Source: Nanobdellota archaeon
GTDB lineage: Archaea > Nanobdellota > Nanobdellia > Woesearchaeales > GCA-2686295
NCBI GenBank assembly: GCA_018812505.1
Contig: JAHJDK010000143.1
Location: 1 to 6,510, forward strand
Direction: 5' to 3'
Length of the DNA stretch: 6,510 bases
Part shown: in pieces, positions 1 through 5,932 of the stretch
How positions within the stretch are numbered: position 1 is the first letter of the stretch
Layout of the letters: every line of letters starts with the position of its first letter
Translations under genes and position numbers: made by a program
The notes under the pieces: generated by a model
Seen by the model: the letters and a program-made list of their open reading frames with translations, nothing else
The model's database searches: none
What the model was told of the DNA's origin: nothing

Positions 1-5
1 AATAA

Positions 6-13
6 TTTTTTTT
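6..13 (+). terminator. T8 tract, possible oligo-T terminator of an upstream gene
   Basis: A run of eight T lies at the very start of the window, ahead of the first promoter. Archaeal RNA polymerase commonly terminates at oligo-T tracts without a hairpin, so this could end a plus-strand gene lying outside the window. The upstream gene cannot be seen, so this is tentative. Confidence 0.3.
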
Positions 14-41
14 GGTAAAAAAAGATTAGATATTCGATAAA

Positions 42-52
42 TTTATATAAAG
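42..52 (+). promoter_or_regulatory. Archaeal TATA box (box A) for the scpB operon
   Basis: TTTATATAAAG is close to the archaeal box A consensus. Its centre (about 46) places the transcription start about 25-26 nt downstream, near 71-73, only 6-8 nt before the ATG at 79. The mRNA would therefore be almost leaderless, which agrees with the lack of a Shine-Dalgarno motif there. The transcription start is inferred from spacing, not observed. Confidence 0.6.
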
Positions 53-78
53 ATTTTAAATAAACAATCTGTTGCAAA

Positions 79-672
79 ATGGACAAAAAAGAATTAAGGA
101 GAAAAGTAAAGGAAGAAGGATATTTACAAGTAATAGCTGTTTTTGAAGTTGTAGGAAATCCAAAGGATTATGTTCAAAGAGCTTTAGAAGGTCACTTGAG
201 AAAATTAGAACAAGACCCAAAAATAGAATTATTGAATAAACACGTTGAGCCTCCAGAAGAACAAAATAATTATTGGAGTACTTTTGCAGAAGTTGAGATG
301 TTGATTAAAGGACTTGAAAAGTTTACATGGTTATGTATGAACTTCATGCCTGCATCTGTTGAAGTTATGGCTCCTGAAGAATTAACTTTTAAAGGAAGAG
401 AATTAACTGCTTGGATTAATGATTTATTAGCAAAGCTTCATGAGATAGGAATTGTTTCACAACAAGTTGGTCAGCAAAACAAGTTATTAGTGAAAAACAT
501 TAACGCTTTAGTTAGAAATTCAATCTTGATTTGTATAGACTTTGGTTTGAAAAATCCAATTAAAATCGCTAAAAAAATAGGTATTGGTGAGAAAGATTTG
601 GAGCCGATTTTTGAAGCAATGATTAAAGAAGGTAAAATAGAAAAAAAAGGAAAAGAGTATGATAGAAAATGA
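79..672 (+). CDS. Unrecognised protein with C-terminal winged-helix-like domain, coupled to ScpB
   Basis: A 197-aa soluble protein whose family I cannot name. Residues about 12-105 alternate strand-like and helix-like stretches (LQVIAVFEVVG near 16-26, MPASVEVMAPEEL near 90-102) and could be a ferredoxin- or ACT-like fold. Residues about 106-148 look like one long amphipathic helix, possibly a coiled coil. Residues about 150-195 look like a winged helix: a short helix, a turn, a recognition-like helix EKDLEPIFEAMIKEGKI, then a lysine-rich wing. There is no signal peptide and no membrane segment. The ATG at 79 lies just after a TATA box. The TGA overlaps the scpB ATG in an ATGA junction, which implies translational coupling and probably related function. 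A role with the SMC/ScpB complex or in transcription is inference from position and the winged helix only. The coding call is secure; the function is open. Confidence 0.85.
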   Translation: MDKKELRRKVKEEGYLQVIAVFEVVGNPKDYVQRALEGHLRKLEQDPKIELLNKHVEPPEEQNNYWSTFAEVEMLIKGLEKFTWLCMNFMPASVEVMAPEELTFKGRELTAWINDLLAKLHEIGIVSQQVGQQNKLLVKNINALVRNSILICIDFGLKNPIKIAKKIGIGEKDLEPIFEAMIKEGKIEKKGKEYDRK

Positions 673-1601
673 GTGAAGTGAGTAATCAAATAGAAGCATT
701 ATTATTTTCTGGTGGAAGAGCTATGGCTGTAGATGATATAGCAATAATTATAGGCATAGACAAAAAAGATGTTAAAAAAGGATTGAAAGAATTACATGAT
801 TATTATAATCAAGCAGGAACCAGTTTGATGATAACACAAGAGGGAGATTTTTGGAAACTTAATATTAAAGAAAAATATGTTTCATTAGTCACTAAAATAA
901 TTGCAAATACAGAAATGGGTAAATCTGTGACTGAAACCTTGTCTGTTATTGCTTGGAAGTCGCCTGTTTTACAATCTGAAGTTATTAACATAAGAACTAG
1001 CAAAGCTTATGAGCACATCAAAGAGTTAACTGAAGCAGGGTTTATTAATAAGAACAAGGAAGGCAGATCTTACAGATTAAGAGTTACTGAAAAATTTTTT
1101 GAATATTTTGATATACCAGGAAATATAGGTATAAAAGAGGCTTTTAAAACAGTGAATATTCCTAAAAAAGAAGAACCTAAAAAACTAGATGGGTTAGAGA
1201 TTGTTAAAGTGGATAATAATAGTGAAGAACATGGTAGAACAAAAGAAATTTTTGATAACCAAAAAGAGATTTCTTCCGAATCTGAAGTAGAAGAAGTTGT
1301 TGAAGAGAAAAAAAAAGATATTCTTCCAATAGATAAGGAGTTTTTAGAAAAAATAAATAAACAAATAGATGAGATTGCAGCTAAAAATGATGAATTAGAA
1401 AATGATGAATTATTTAAAAATAGGCGAGAAAATGTGGGTGCAACAGTTTATGATTCTGATTTGACTTCTCAAGAGGATTCTTTAGAGGAAAATGATGCTG
1501 TTGAAGATTTGGAAGAAGAATCAAAACTTGAAATGATAAAAGATGATTCTTCTGAAGTTGAATCTGAAGATGTTGATCAATATCAGGAGTCTAAAGAATG
1601 A
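669..1601 (+). CDS. scpB: ScpB-like segregation and condensation protein with acidic C-terminal tail
   Basis: A 310-aa protein whose first ~155 residues match ScpB, the tandem winged-helix subunit that works with the ScpA kleisin and SMC in chromosome compaction and segregation. Family marks are IEALLFSGGRAM (8-19), the second-domain core ETLSVIAWKSPVLQSEV (89-105) followed by IR (108-109), and GRSYRLRVTEKFFEYFDI (132-149). The usual glycine after IR and the proline of the bacterial GRP motif are absent, so it is divergent. Residues about 165-310 form a low-complexity tail rich in Glu, Asp and Ser with one short helix-like part (about 220-247); bacterial ScpB usually ends soon after the core at roughly 180-200 aa. 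The start at 669 overlaps the upstream stop (ATGA). No clear Shine-Dalgarno is seen, so coupling probably drives initiation. No smc or scpA gene is visible in the window. Confidence 0.88.
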   Translation: MSEVSNQIEALLFSGGRAMAVDDIAIIIGIDKKDVKKGLKELHDYYNQAGTSLMITQEGDFWKLNIKEKYVSLVTKIIANTEMGKSVTETLSVIAWKSPVLQSEVINIRTSKAYEHIKELTEAGFINKNKEGRSYRLRVTEKFFEYFDIPGNIGIKEAFKTVNIPKKEEPKKLDGLEIVKVDNNSEEHGRTKEIFDNQKEISSESEVEEVVEEKKKDILPIDKEFLEKINKQIDEIAAKNDELENDELFKNRRENVGATVYDSDLTSQEDSLEENDAVEDLEEESKLEMIKDDSSEVESEDVDQYQESKE

Positions 1602-1605
1602 TAAA

Positions 1606-1758
1606 ATGCTTCTAGTTAAATGTCCTAAATGTGGTAAGAATATGAAATGTGCTCCTAGGATTAATATTATTAAAGCAGTAAAAAAGTGTGTTTATTGCGG
1701 GTATTCATTCAAATTATATTCTAATTTGGACAAAACAAGGATTGTTAAAAACTTATAA
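1606..1758 (+). CDS. 50-aa zinc-ribbon protein following scpB
   Basis: A 50-aa protein beginning MLLVKCPKCGKNMKC. It carries two CxxC knuckles, Cys6/Cys9 and Cys28/Cys31, spaced as in a four-cysteine zinc ribbon; Cys15 is an extra cysteine. The rest is short and basic (about ten Lys, two Arg). I chose ATG 1606, 4 nt after the scpB TGA. The upstream in-frame ATG at 1543 would put 21 extra residues inside scpB with no family resemblance. AGGAG at 1585-1589 is rather far (16 nt) to be a good Shine-Dalgarno, so coupling with scpB is more likely. The pattern recalls small archaeal zinc-ribbon proteins such as the DUF1922 group, but I cannot confirm membership. Nucleic-acid or protein binding is the usual role of such ribbons; here it is inference. 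Confidence 0.75.
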   Translation: MLLVKCPKCGKNMKCAPRINIIKAVKKCVYCGYSFKLYSNLDKTRIVKNL

Positions 1759-1763
1759 TTTTT
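1759..1763 (+). terminator. T5 tract after the zinc-ribbon gene
   Basis: Five T follow the TAA stop directly. A short oligo-T tract here, just ahead of a new TATA box, would fit archaeal termination of the scpB operon. The tract is short, so termination may be partial. Confidence 0.3.
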
Positions 1764-1780
1764 GGTTAAAAACGTAATGC

Positions 1781-1788
1781 TTATAAAG
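1781..1788 (+). promoter_or_regulatory. Archaeal TATA box for gyrA
   Basis: TTATAAAG in the 69-nt gap between the zinc-ribbon gene and gyrA. A start about 25 nt downstream falls near 1810, leaving a leader of about 18 nt before ATG 1828. That leader begins with GAGG (1810-1813), a weak Shine-Dalgarno at a long distance. An imperfect dyad, TAATG at 1775-1779 and CATTA at 1796-1800, brackets the TATA box and could be an operator. Confidence 0.6.
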
Positions 1789-1827
1789 GGTTAAACATTA
1801 TCTTTTGTCGAGGAAAAATTTGTTAAA

Positions 1828-4269
1828 ATGGTTGATGAAAAAGAGACTTTAACTGCAGAGAAAATTGTACCTAGAGTAATAGAGGATGAGATGAAGACGG
1901 CATACTTAAGCTATGCTATGTCTGTTATTGCTGGTAGGGCTTTGCCAGATGTGAGAGATGGATTGAAACCAGTTCACAGAAGGATTCTTTATGCTATGAA
2001 TGATATGGGTATGCGTTACAACACACCATTTAAGAAGTGTGCTCGTATAGTAGGAGAAGTTCTTGGAAAATATCATCCTCATGGTGATTCTGCAGTTTAT
2101 GATTCTCTTGTTAGAATGGCTCAATCTTTTTCTTTAAGATATCCTTTAATTAGTGGTCAGGGAAATTTTGGAAGTGTTGATGGTGATAACGCTGCTGCAA
2201 TGCGTTATACAGAATCCAAAATGGCTAAGATTACTGATGAAATACTTCAAGATATAGATAAGGAAACAGTAGATTTTTCAGATAATTTTGATGGTTCTTT
2301 AAAAGAACCTCTTGTTTTGCCTTCAAAAATTCCTAATCTTTTAATTAATGGTAGTTCAGGAATTGCTGTTGGTATGGCTACTAACATACCACCTCATAAT
2401 ATCATAGAAATTTGCAAGGGTGTAATTGCTCTAATAGATAATTCTGAAATAACACCTATGGAATTAATACAATATATTCAAGGACCTGATTTTCCAACTG
2501 GTGGAGTTATAGTTGGTAGAAGTGGTATAATATCTGCTTATAGTACTGGAAGGGGTAAGGTTATTTTAAAAGGATTGGTTGAACAAGAAAAAAAAGGAGA
2601 TAGAGATGTTTTGGTAGTCAAAGAAATACCCTATATGACTAATAAATCTCTCTTAGTTCAAGAAATAGCTCAATCTGTTCAAACTAAACAAATTGAAGGA
2701 ATATCTGATCTTAGAGATGAAAGTGATAGAAAAGGAATAAGAATAGTTATAGAGCTAAAGAAGACTGCAACTCCTGAAATTGTTCTTAATCAATTGTATA
2801 AACATACTAGATTGCAGTCAACTTTTGGAGTAATAATGCTTGCTTTAGTTGATAATCAACCTAAATGCTTAAATCTAAAAGAGTTACTTTCAAATTATTT
2901 AGAACACAGAAAAGATGTAATTACAAAAAGAACAAAGTTTGATTTGATAAAATCAGAAAAGAGAGCACACATACTTGAAGGTTTGTTGATAGCTCTTAAC
3001 AAAATTGATGCTGTTATAAAGCTTATTAGGGCGTCTGATTCTGTTGAAAAGGCAAAAAAAGATTTGATAGTTCATTTTAAATTAACGATTGAGCAAGCAT
3101 TGGCTATTCTTGATATGAAATTACAGAAACTTGCAAAGCTAGAGCGTACAAAAATAGAAGAAGAGCATAGTGGTCTTTTAAAATTAATTAAAGAATTGAA
3201 GGAAATACTTGTAAGTAAGGAGAAAATTTTGGAGATTATAAAAGAAGAATTAAATTATCTAATCGAAAAATATGGTGATGAAAGGAGAACAATTATTTCT
3301 GATGATGAAGATTTGTTTGATGTTGAGGATTTGATTGAAGAAGAAGATGTGGTTGTTACACTGACACATGCAGGTTACATTAAAAGATTACCTATAGATT
3401 CCTATAAGCTTCAAAGAAGAGGTGGTAAGGGAGTTATTGCTACAGGTACAAAAGATGAAGATTTTGTTGAAGATGTTTTTATTGCAAACACTCATTCATA
3501 TTTATTGGTGCTTACAGATAAAGGAAAAATTCATTGGTTGAAAGTATATCAAATACCTGAATCTACTAGACAAGCTAAAGGAAGACCTATAATTAATTTA
3601 GTTACTGTTGAGCAAGGAGAGTCTGTGAAGGCAGTAATTCCTGTTAAAGAATTTAACAAGAGTAGTTATTTAATAACTGCAACTAAGAATGGAATTGTAA
3701 AAAAGACTTCTTTAGAAGCTTATTCAAGACCTAGAAAGGGTGGAATAATTGGTTTGAAGCTTGATGAAGGTGATGAAGTAGTTGATGTAGTGTTAACAGA
3801 TGGAAAACAGAACATCTTATTAGCAACAAAGCAAGGTTATGCTGTTAAATGTGCTGAAACAGATATAAGATCTGTGGGTAGAGTTAGTAGAGGTGTTAAA
3901 GGAGTTTCTTTAAGAAAGAACGATTCTCTTGTTGGTATGGTTTTAGCGGTTGATGAAAGAAAAGTACTTACAATAACAGAAAATGGATATGGCAAGAAAA
4001 CAATGATATCTGATTATAGATTTATTAAAAGAGGCGGCAAAGGAGTTATAAATATAAAAACCTCTGAAAGAAATGGATTTGTGGTTGCGATAAAATCAGT
4101 GTCTGATGAAGATGAATTGATGTTTATTAGTAAAGAAGGAATTGTTATAAGAACTTACTCTTCAGATATATCAACTATTGGTCGAAATACTCAAGGAGTA
4201 AGACTTATGAGATTAAATCAGAATGATTTGGTTGTTTCGGCTGCTAAAATAGTTAATGACGATTCTTAA
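1828..4269 (+). CDS. gyrA: DNA gyrase subunit A
   Basis: An 813-aa GyrA, the DNA-breaking subunit of the A2B2 type IIA topoisomerase that adds negative supercoils using ATP. The winged-helix breakage domain carries the catalytic Arg126-Tyr127 (in AAAMRYTE). The quinolone pocket has Ser88 and Asp92, matching E. coli Ser83 and Asp87, the drug-sensitive residues. NGSSGIAVGMATNIPPHN near 174-191 includes Ile179, the DNA-bending isoleucine. The C-gate coiled coil runs about 360-490 (LTIEQALAILDMKLQKLAKLE). The C-terminal pinwheel (about 505-805) starts with a perfect GyrA-box, QRRGGKG, at 529-535, followed by degenerate repeats (RQAKGRP, SRPRKGG, VSRGVKG, KRGGKG, GRNTQG) consistent with six blades. 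The intact box favours gyrase over topoisomerase IV ParC. Length is close to the usual 800-875 aa; the tail ends soon after the last blade. gyrB is not visible. Archaeal gyrases are known to derive from bacteria. Confidence 0.97.
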   Translation: MVDEKETLTAEKIVPRVIEDEMKTAYLSYAMSVIAGRALPDVRDGLKPVHRRILYAMNDMGMRYNTPFKKCARIVGEVLGKYHPHGDSAVYDSLVRMAQSFSLRYPLISGQGNFGSVDGDNAAAMRYTESKMAKITDEILQDIDKETVDFSDNFDGSLKEPLVLPSKIPNLLINGSSGIAVGMATNIPPHNIIEICKGVIALIDNSEITPMELIQYIQGPDFPTGGVIVGRSGIISAYSTGRGKVILKGLVEQEKKGDRDVLVVKEIPYMTNKSLLVQEIAQSVQTKQIEGISDLRDESDRKGIRIVIELKKTATPEIVLNQLYKHTRLQSTFGVIMLALVDNQPKCLNLKELLSNYLEHRKDVITKRTKFDLIKSEKRAHILEGLLIALNKIDAVIKLIRASDSVEKAKKDLIVHFKLTIEQALAILDMKLQKLAKLERTKIEEEHSGLLKLIKELKEILVSKEKILEIIKEELNYLIEKYGDERRTIISDDEDLFDVEDLIEEEDVVVTLTHAGYIKRLPIDSYKLQRRGGKGVIATGTKDEDFVEDVFIANTHSYLLVLTDKGKIHWLKVYQIPESTRQAKGRPIINLVTVEQGESVKAVIPVKEFNKSSYLITATKNGIVKKTSLEAYSRPRKGGIIGLKLDEGDEVVDVVLTDGKQNILLATKQGYAVKCAETDIRSVGRVSRGVKGVSLRKNDSLVGMVLAVDERKVLTITENGYGKKTMISDYRFIKRGGKGVINIKTSERNGFVVAIKSVSDEDELMFISKEGIVIRTYSSDISTIGRNTQGVRLMRLNQNDLVVSAAKIVNDDS
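3412..3432 (+). other. GyrA-box in the gyrA C-terminal domain
   Basis: These seven codons encode QRRGGKG, residues 529-535, identical to the canonical GyrA-box of bacterial gyrase. In studied gyrases this motif on blade 1 is required for wrapping DNA and so for negative supercoiling. Its preservation predicts true supercoiling activity. Confidence 0.9.
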
Positions 4270-4274
4270 AAAAA

Positions 4275-4282
4275 TTTAAATA
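4275..4282 (+). promoter_or_regulatory. Archaeal TATA box for the membrane-protein gene; leaderless start
   Basis: TTTAAATA sits 6 nt after the gyrA stop and follows an A-rich stretch that could serve as a BRE. Its centre is about 26 nt ahead of ATG 4305, so transcription would begin at or next to the start codon, giving a leaderless mRNA. No Shine-Dalgarno is present, which agrees. Confidence 0.55.
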
Positions 4283-4304
4283 CAAGCTTTCTAAATCTAT
4301 CTTT

Positions 4305-4814
4305 ATGAAAGTAACAAAACATAGTTTATCCATTAAAGGATGGTCTGATGAAGAAATTAATAAAACTATGAAAATTTTGGAACTTGCTAAGAAAAAGAAG
4401 CATCCGAAAATATTTATGTTAGATAAACTAGTTTATTGGATTGCGTTAGTTCTAATAATTTTTGGAAACTTTGCTTTCTCAACGTTTATAATACCTTTAT
4501 TAGTAATTATAAACAATTTAACATTATATTTGATTATTTTACTTTTGGCTTCTTCATTTGGAATAATTATGAGCGTTTTAGTAAGAGATATAGATTTTTT
4601 AGAGATAAAGCATCATTTAATTTTATACTTGTTGGTTGCCATTGTTGGTTTGATTAATTTTTTGGTAGTTGTTAATATTTCAAATAATAATCCCTTAGCA
4701 GATTCACTCAATACATATCATAATCCGATAATTGTAGGGTTAATTTATCTGATAGGTTTTTTTATACCTTTTACTTATTTTTTGTTTGAAGAAAAATGGA
4801 TGAAACAACATTAA
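4305..4814 (+). CDS. Four-helix integral membrane protein, family not recognised
   Basis: A 169-aa protein. An N-terminal cytosolic part of about 40 residues contains GWSDEEINKTMKILELAKKKK, an amphipathic helix ending in a lysine cluster. Four hydrophobic segments follow, at about 42-69, 71-92, 104-124 and 141-161. A charged loop (RDIDFLEIKHH, about 94-104) separates segments 2 and 3, and a polar Asn-rich loop (about 125-140) separates 3 and 4. The end is FEEKWMKQH. With four segments both termini would be on the same, probably cytosolic, side because of the lysines. No transporter, protease or enzyme motif is visible. The gene overlaps the next one by 19 nt and is probably co-transcribed with it and perhaps radB. 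Function is unknown; I can only say it is a small polytopic membrane protein. Confidence 0.82.
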   Translation: MKVTKHSLSIKGWSDEEINKTMKILELAKKKKHPKIFMLDKLVYWIALVLIIFGNFAFSTFIIPLLVIINNLTLYLIILLLASSFGIIMSVLVRDIDFLEIKHHLILYLLVAIVGLINFLVVVNISNNNPLADSLNTYHNPIIVGLIYLIGFFIPFTYFLFEEKWMKQH

Positions 4815-5203
4815 AAGAATGGATTATCAACTTTGTAAAAAACAAAGATTTGATGTATAGAAAATTAGTTAGTTATGAAGAGGCAGAAAAAACAGTTTTG
4901 TTTCATTTTAAAGATAAAGATCAGGCTTATTTTATATTACCTCAATTAAATCAATCTATATTTTTACTCATTAAAGAAGATGGTCAAAAAACAATTGTTT
5001 GTTTAGCGTCAAGAGATAATCTTAAGTTTTTGATAGATAATTGGAGTTCCTTTTCTGTTGTTAATGATTTAAATTTTGTTTTTGTAAGCGTACAAACCAA
5101 TAAGAGATGGATTATAAATCCTGGTGTTCATTCTAAAATTTGTGATGATGATTCGCTTGTTTTTGGATTGGAATCTATGTATTCAGCAACTTTTGAATCA
5201 TAA
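4796..5203 (+). CDS. Unrecognised 135-aa soluble protein upstream of radB
   Basis: A 135-aa protein without membrane segments or a signal peptide. It starts MDETTLKEWIINFVKNKD, then shows alternating strands (KTVLFHFKDKDQAYFILP, about 32-49; KTIVCLASRDNLKFLIDNW, about 65-83). Its C-terminal part is NFVFVSVQTNKRWIINPGVHSKICDDDSLVFGLESMYSAT. The alpha/beta pattern, with VFVSV then a Trp-containing segment and His112, looks like a compact domain, but no catalytic motif can be assigned. ATG 4796 lies inside the end of the membrane-protein gene (19-nt overlap), so the two are translationally linked. It ends 33 nt before radB. A link to RadB or DNA repair is inference from position only. Coding is supported by the coherent amino-acid composition, the length and the tight packing. 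Confidence 0.78.
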   Translation: MDETTLKEWIINFVKNKDLMYRKLVSYEEAEKTVLFHFKDKDQAYFILPQLNQSIFLLIKEDGQKTIVCLASRDNLKFLIDNWSSFSVVNDLNFVFVSVQTNKRWIINPGVHSKICDDDSLVFGLESMYSATFES

Positions 5204-5207
5204 CATT

Positions 5208-5216
5208 CTTAAATTA
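5208..5216 (+). promoter_or_regulatory. Possible TATA box for radB
   Basis: CTTAAATTA in the 33-nt gap before radB is a degenerate box A match. Its centre is about 25 nt ahead of ATG 5237, the distance expected for a leaderless transcript starting at radB. The motif is weak in such AT-rich DNA, so radB may also be read from upstream. Confidence 0.35.
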
Positions 5217-5236
5217 GCTTAATTTGTTAATATTTT

Positions 5237-5932
5237 ATGGATGAAAGAATTACTACAGGTTCCATGTCTTTTGATGGGTTGTTGGAAGGTGGATTTGAGA
5301 AAGATGTTATATCTACTATTTTTGGACCTGCAGGTAGTGGAAAGACTAATTTGTGCTTGATTACATTGGCAAATTTTAGTTCTCATAAAAAAATAATTTA
5401 TATAGATACAGAAGGATCGTTTTCCGTATCCAGATTAAAGCAAATAACGTCTGAGTATAAAGAGGTTATGTCTAGAATAATTTTTTTTAAACCAACAAAT
5501 TTTGATGAACAAAAAGATTTATTTTCAAAATTGAGAACTTTGGTTAATGAAAAAACAGGTTTAATCATTTTTGATGGTGTTGCAATGCTTTATAGATTAG
5601 AAATTGGCAAGAATAAAGATATTTATAATGTTAATAAAGAATTAGGAATACAACTTTCTTACTTGTCGGAAATTGCCAGGAAGAAAAACATCCCTGTGCT
5701 TGTGACAAATCAAGTATATGCGGATTTTGAGAATAAGGATCAGATAAAAATGGTCGGAGGAGATATTCTTAAGTATGCTAGTAAGTGTTTAATAGAACTT
5801 CAAAAAGTAGGTGATGCAAGGAAAGCAATTCTTAGAAAACATAGAAGTATTCGTGATGGAAATGAATTAATTTTTAAAATAGTTAATTCAGGTATTGAAG
5901 AAGTAAAAAAAGAAAAAATTAATCCTCTGTGA
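5237..5932 (+). CDS. radB: DNA repair and recombination protein RadB
   Basis: A 231-aa RecA/Rad51-family ATPase. Walker A is GPAGSGKT (30-37), the segment IIYIDTEGSFSVSRLKQI (53-70) is typical of the family, Walker B is LIIFDG (109-114, Asp113), and TNQVY (157-161) matches the loop after the ATPase core strand. It lacks the N-terminal helix-hairpin-helix domain of RadA and opens directly with the TTGS..FDGLLEGG segment (6-19), and its length is typical, so RadB rather than RadA is the call. RadB is known as a RadA paralog with weak ATPase and little strand-exchange activity; it binds DNA and, in studied species, interacts with Hjc or acts as a mediator for RadA. The Lys-rich tail (EEVKKEKINPL) overlaps the convergent rpsB stop by 14 nt. 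No Shine-Dalgarno is seen; the ATG fits a leaderless start. Confidence 0.93.
   Translation: MDERITTGSMSFDGLLEGGFEKDVISTIFGPAGSGKTNLCLITLANFSSHKKIIYIDTEGSFSVSRLKQITSEYKEVMSRIIFFKPTNFDEQKDLFSKLRTLVNEKTGLIIFDGVAMLYRLEIGKNKDIYNVNKELGIQLSYLSEIARKKNIPVLVTNQVYADFENKDQIKMVGGDILKYASKCLIELQKVGDARKAILRKHRSIRDGNELIFKIVNSGIEEVKKEKINPL
5905..5918 (-). terminator. Oligo-T terminator of rpsB inside the radB 3' end
   Basis: On the minus strand, immediately after the rpsB TAA (5921-5919), the sequence reads T6 (5918-5913), C, then T7 (5911-5905). Dense T tracts directly after a stop are the classic archaeal termination signal. The same bases encode the lysine-rich end of RadB on the other strand. Confidence 0.55.

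Noticed and set aside
471..689. Minus-strand open frame of 72 codons opposite the first gene
   Set aside because: Hydrophobic Phe/Ile/Ser-rich translation is the typical antisense image of Lys/Glu-rich coding DNA, with no promoter or recognisable motif, and the opposite strand holds a well-packed operon gene.
809..1003. Minus-strand open frame of 64 codons opposite scpB
   Set aside because: It lies fully antisense to the conserved ScpB core and shows no family resemblance.
1543..1605. Upstream extension of the zinc-ribbon gene to ATG 1543
   Set aside because: The added 21 residues overlap scpB coding sequence and resemble no zinc-ribbon N-terminus; ATG 1606 right after the scpB stop gives a natural start.
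1906..2124. Minus-strand open frame of 72 codons opposite gyrA
   Set aside because: Antisense to the most conserved catalytic region of gyrA; His/Ser-rich with no domain signal.
1828..4269. ParC (topoisomerase IV A subunit) instead of GyrA
   Set aside because: A perfect QRRGGKG GyrA-box and GyrA-like catalytic-core sequence throughout favour gyrase.
4436..4657. Plus-strand open frame of 73 codons in another frame within the membrane-protein gene
   Set aside because: Phe/Asn/Tyr-rich composition and full overlap with a coherent four-helix membrane protein mark it as a frame shadow.
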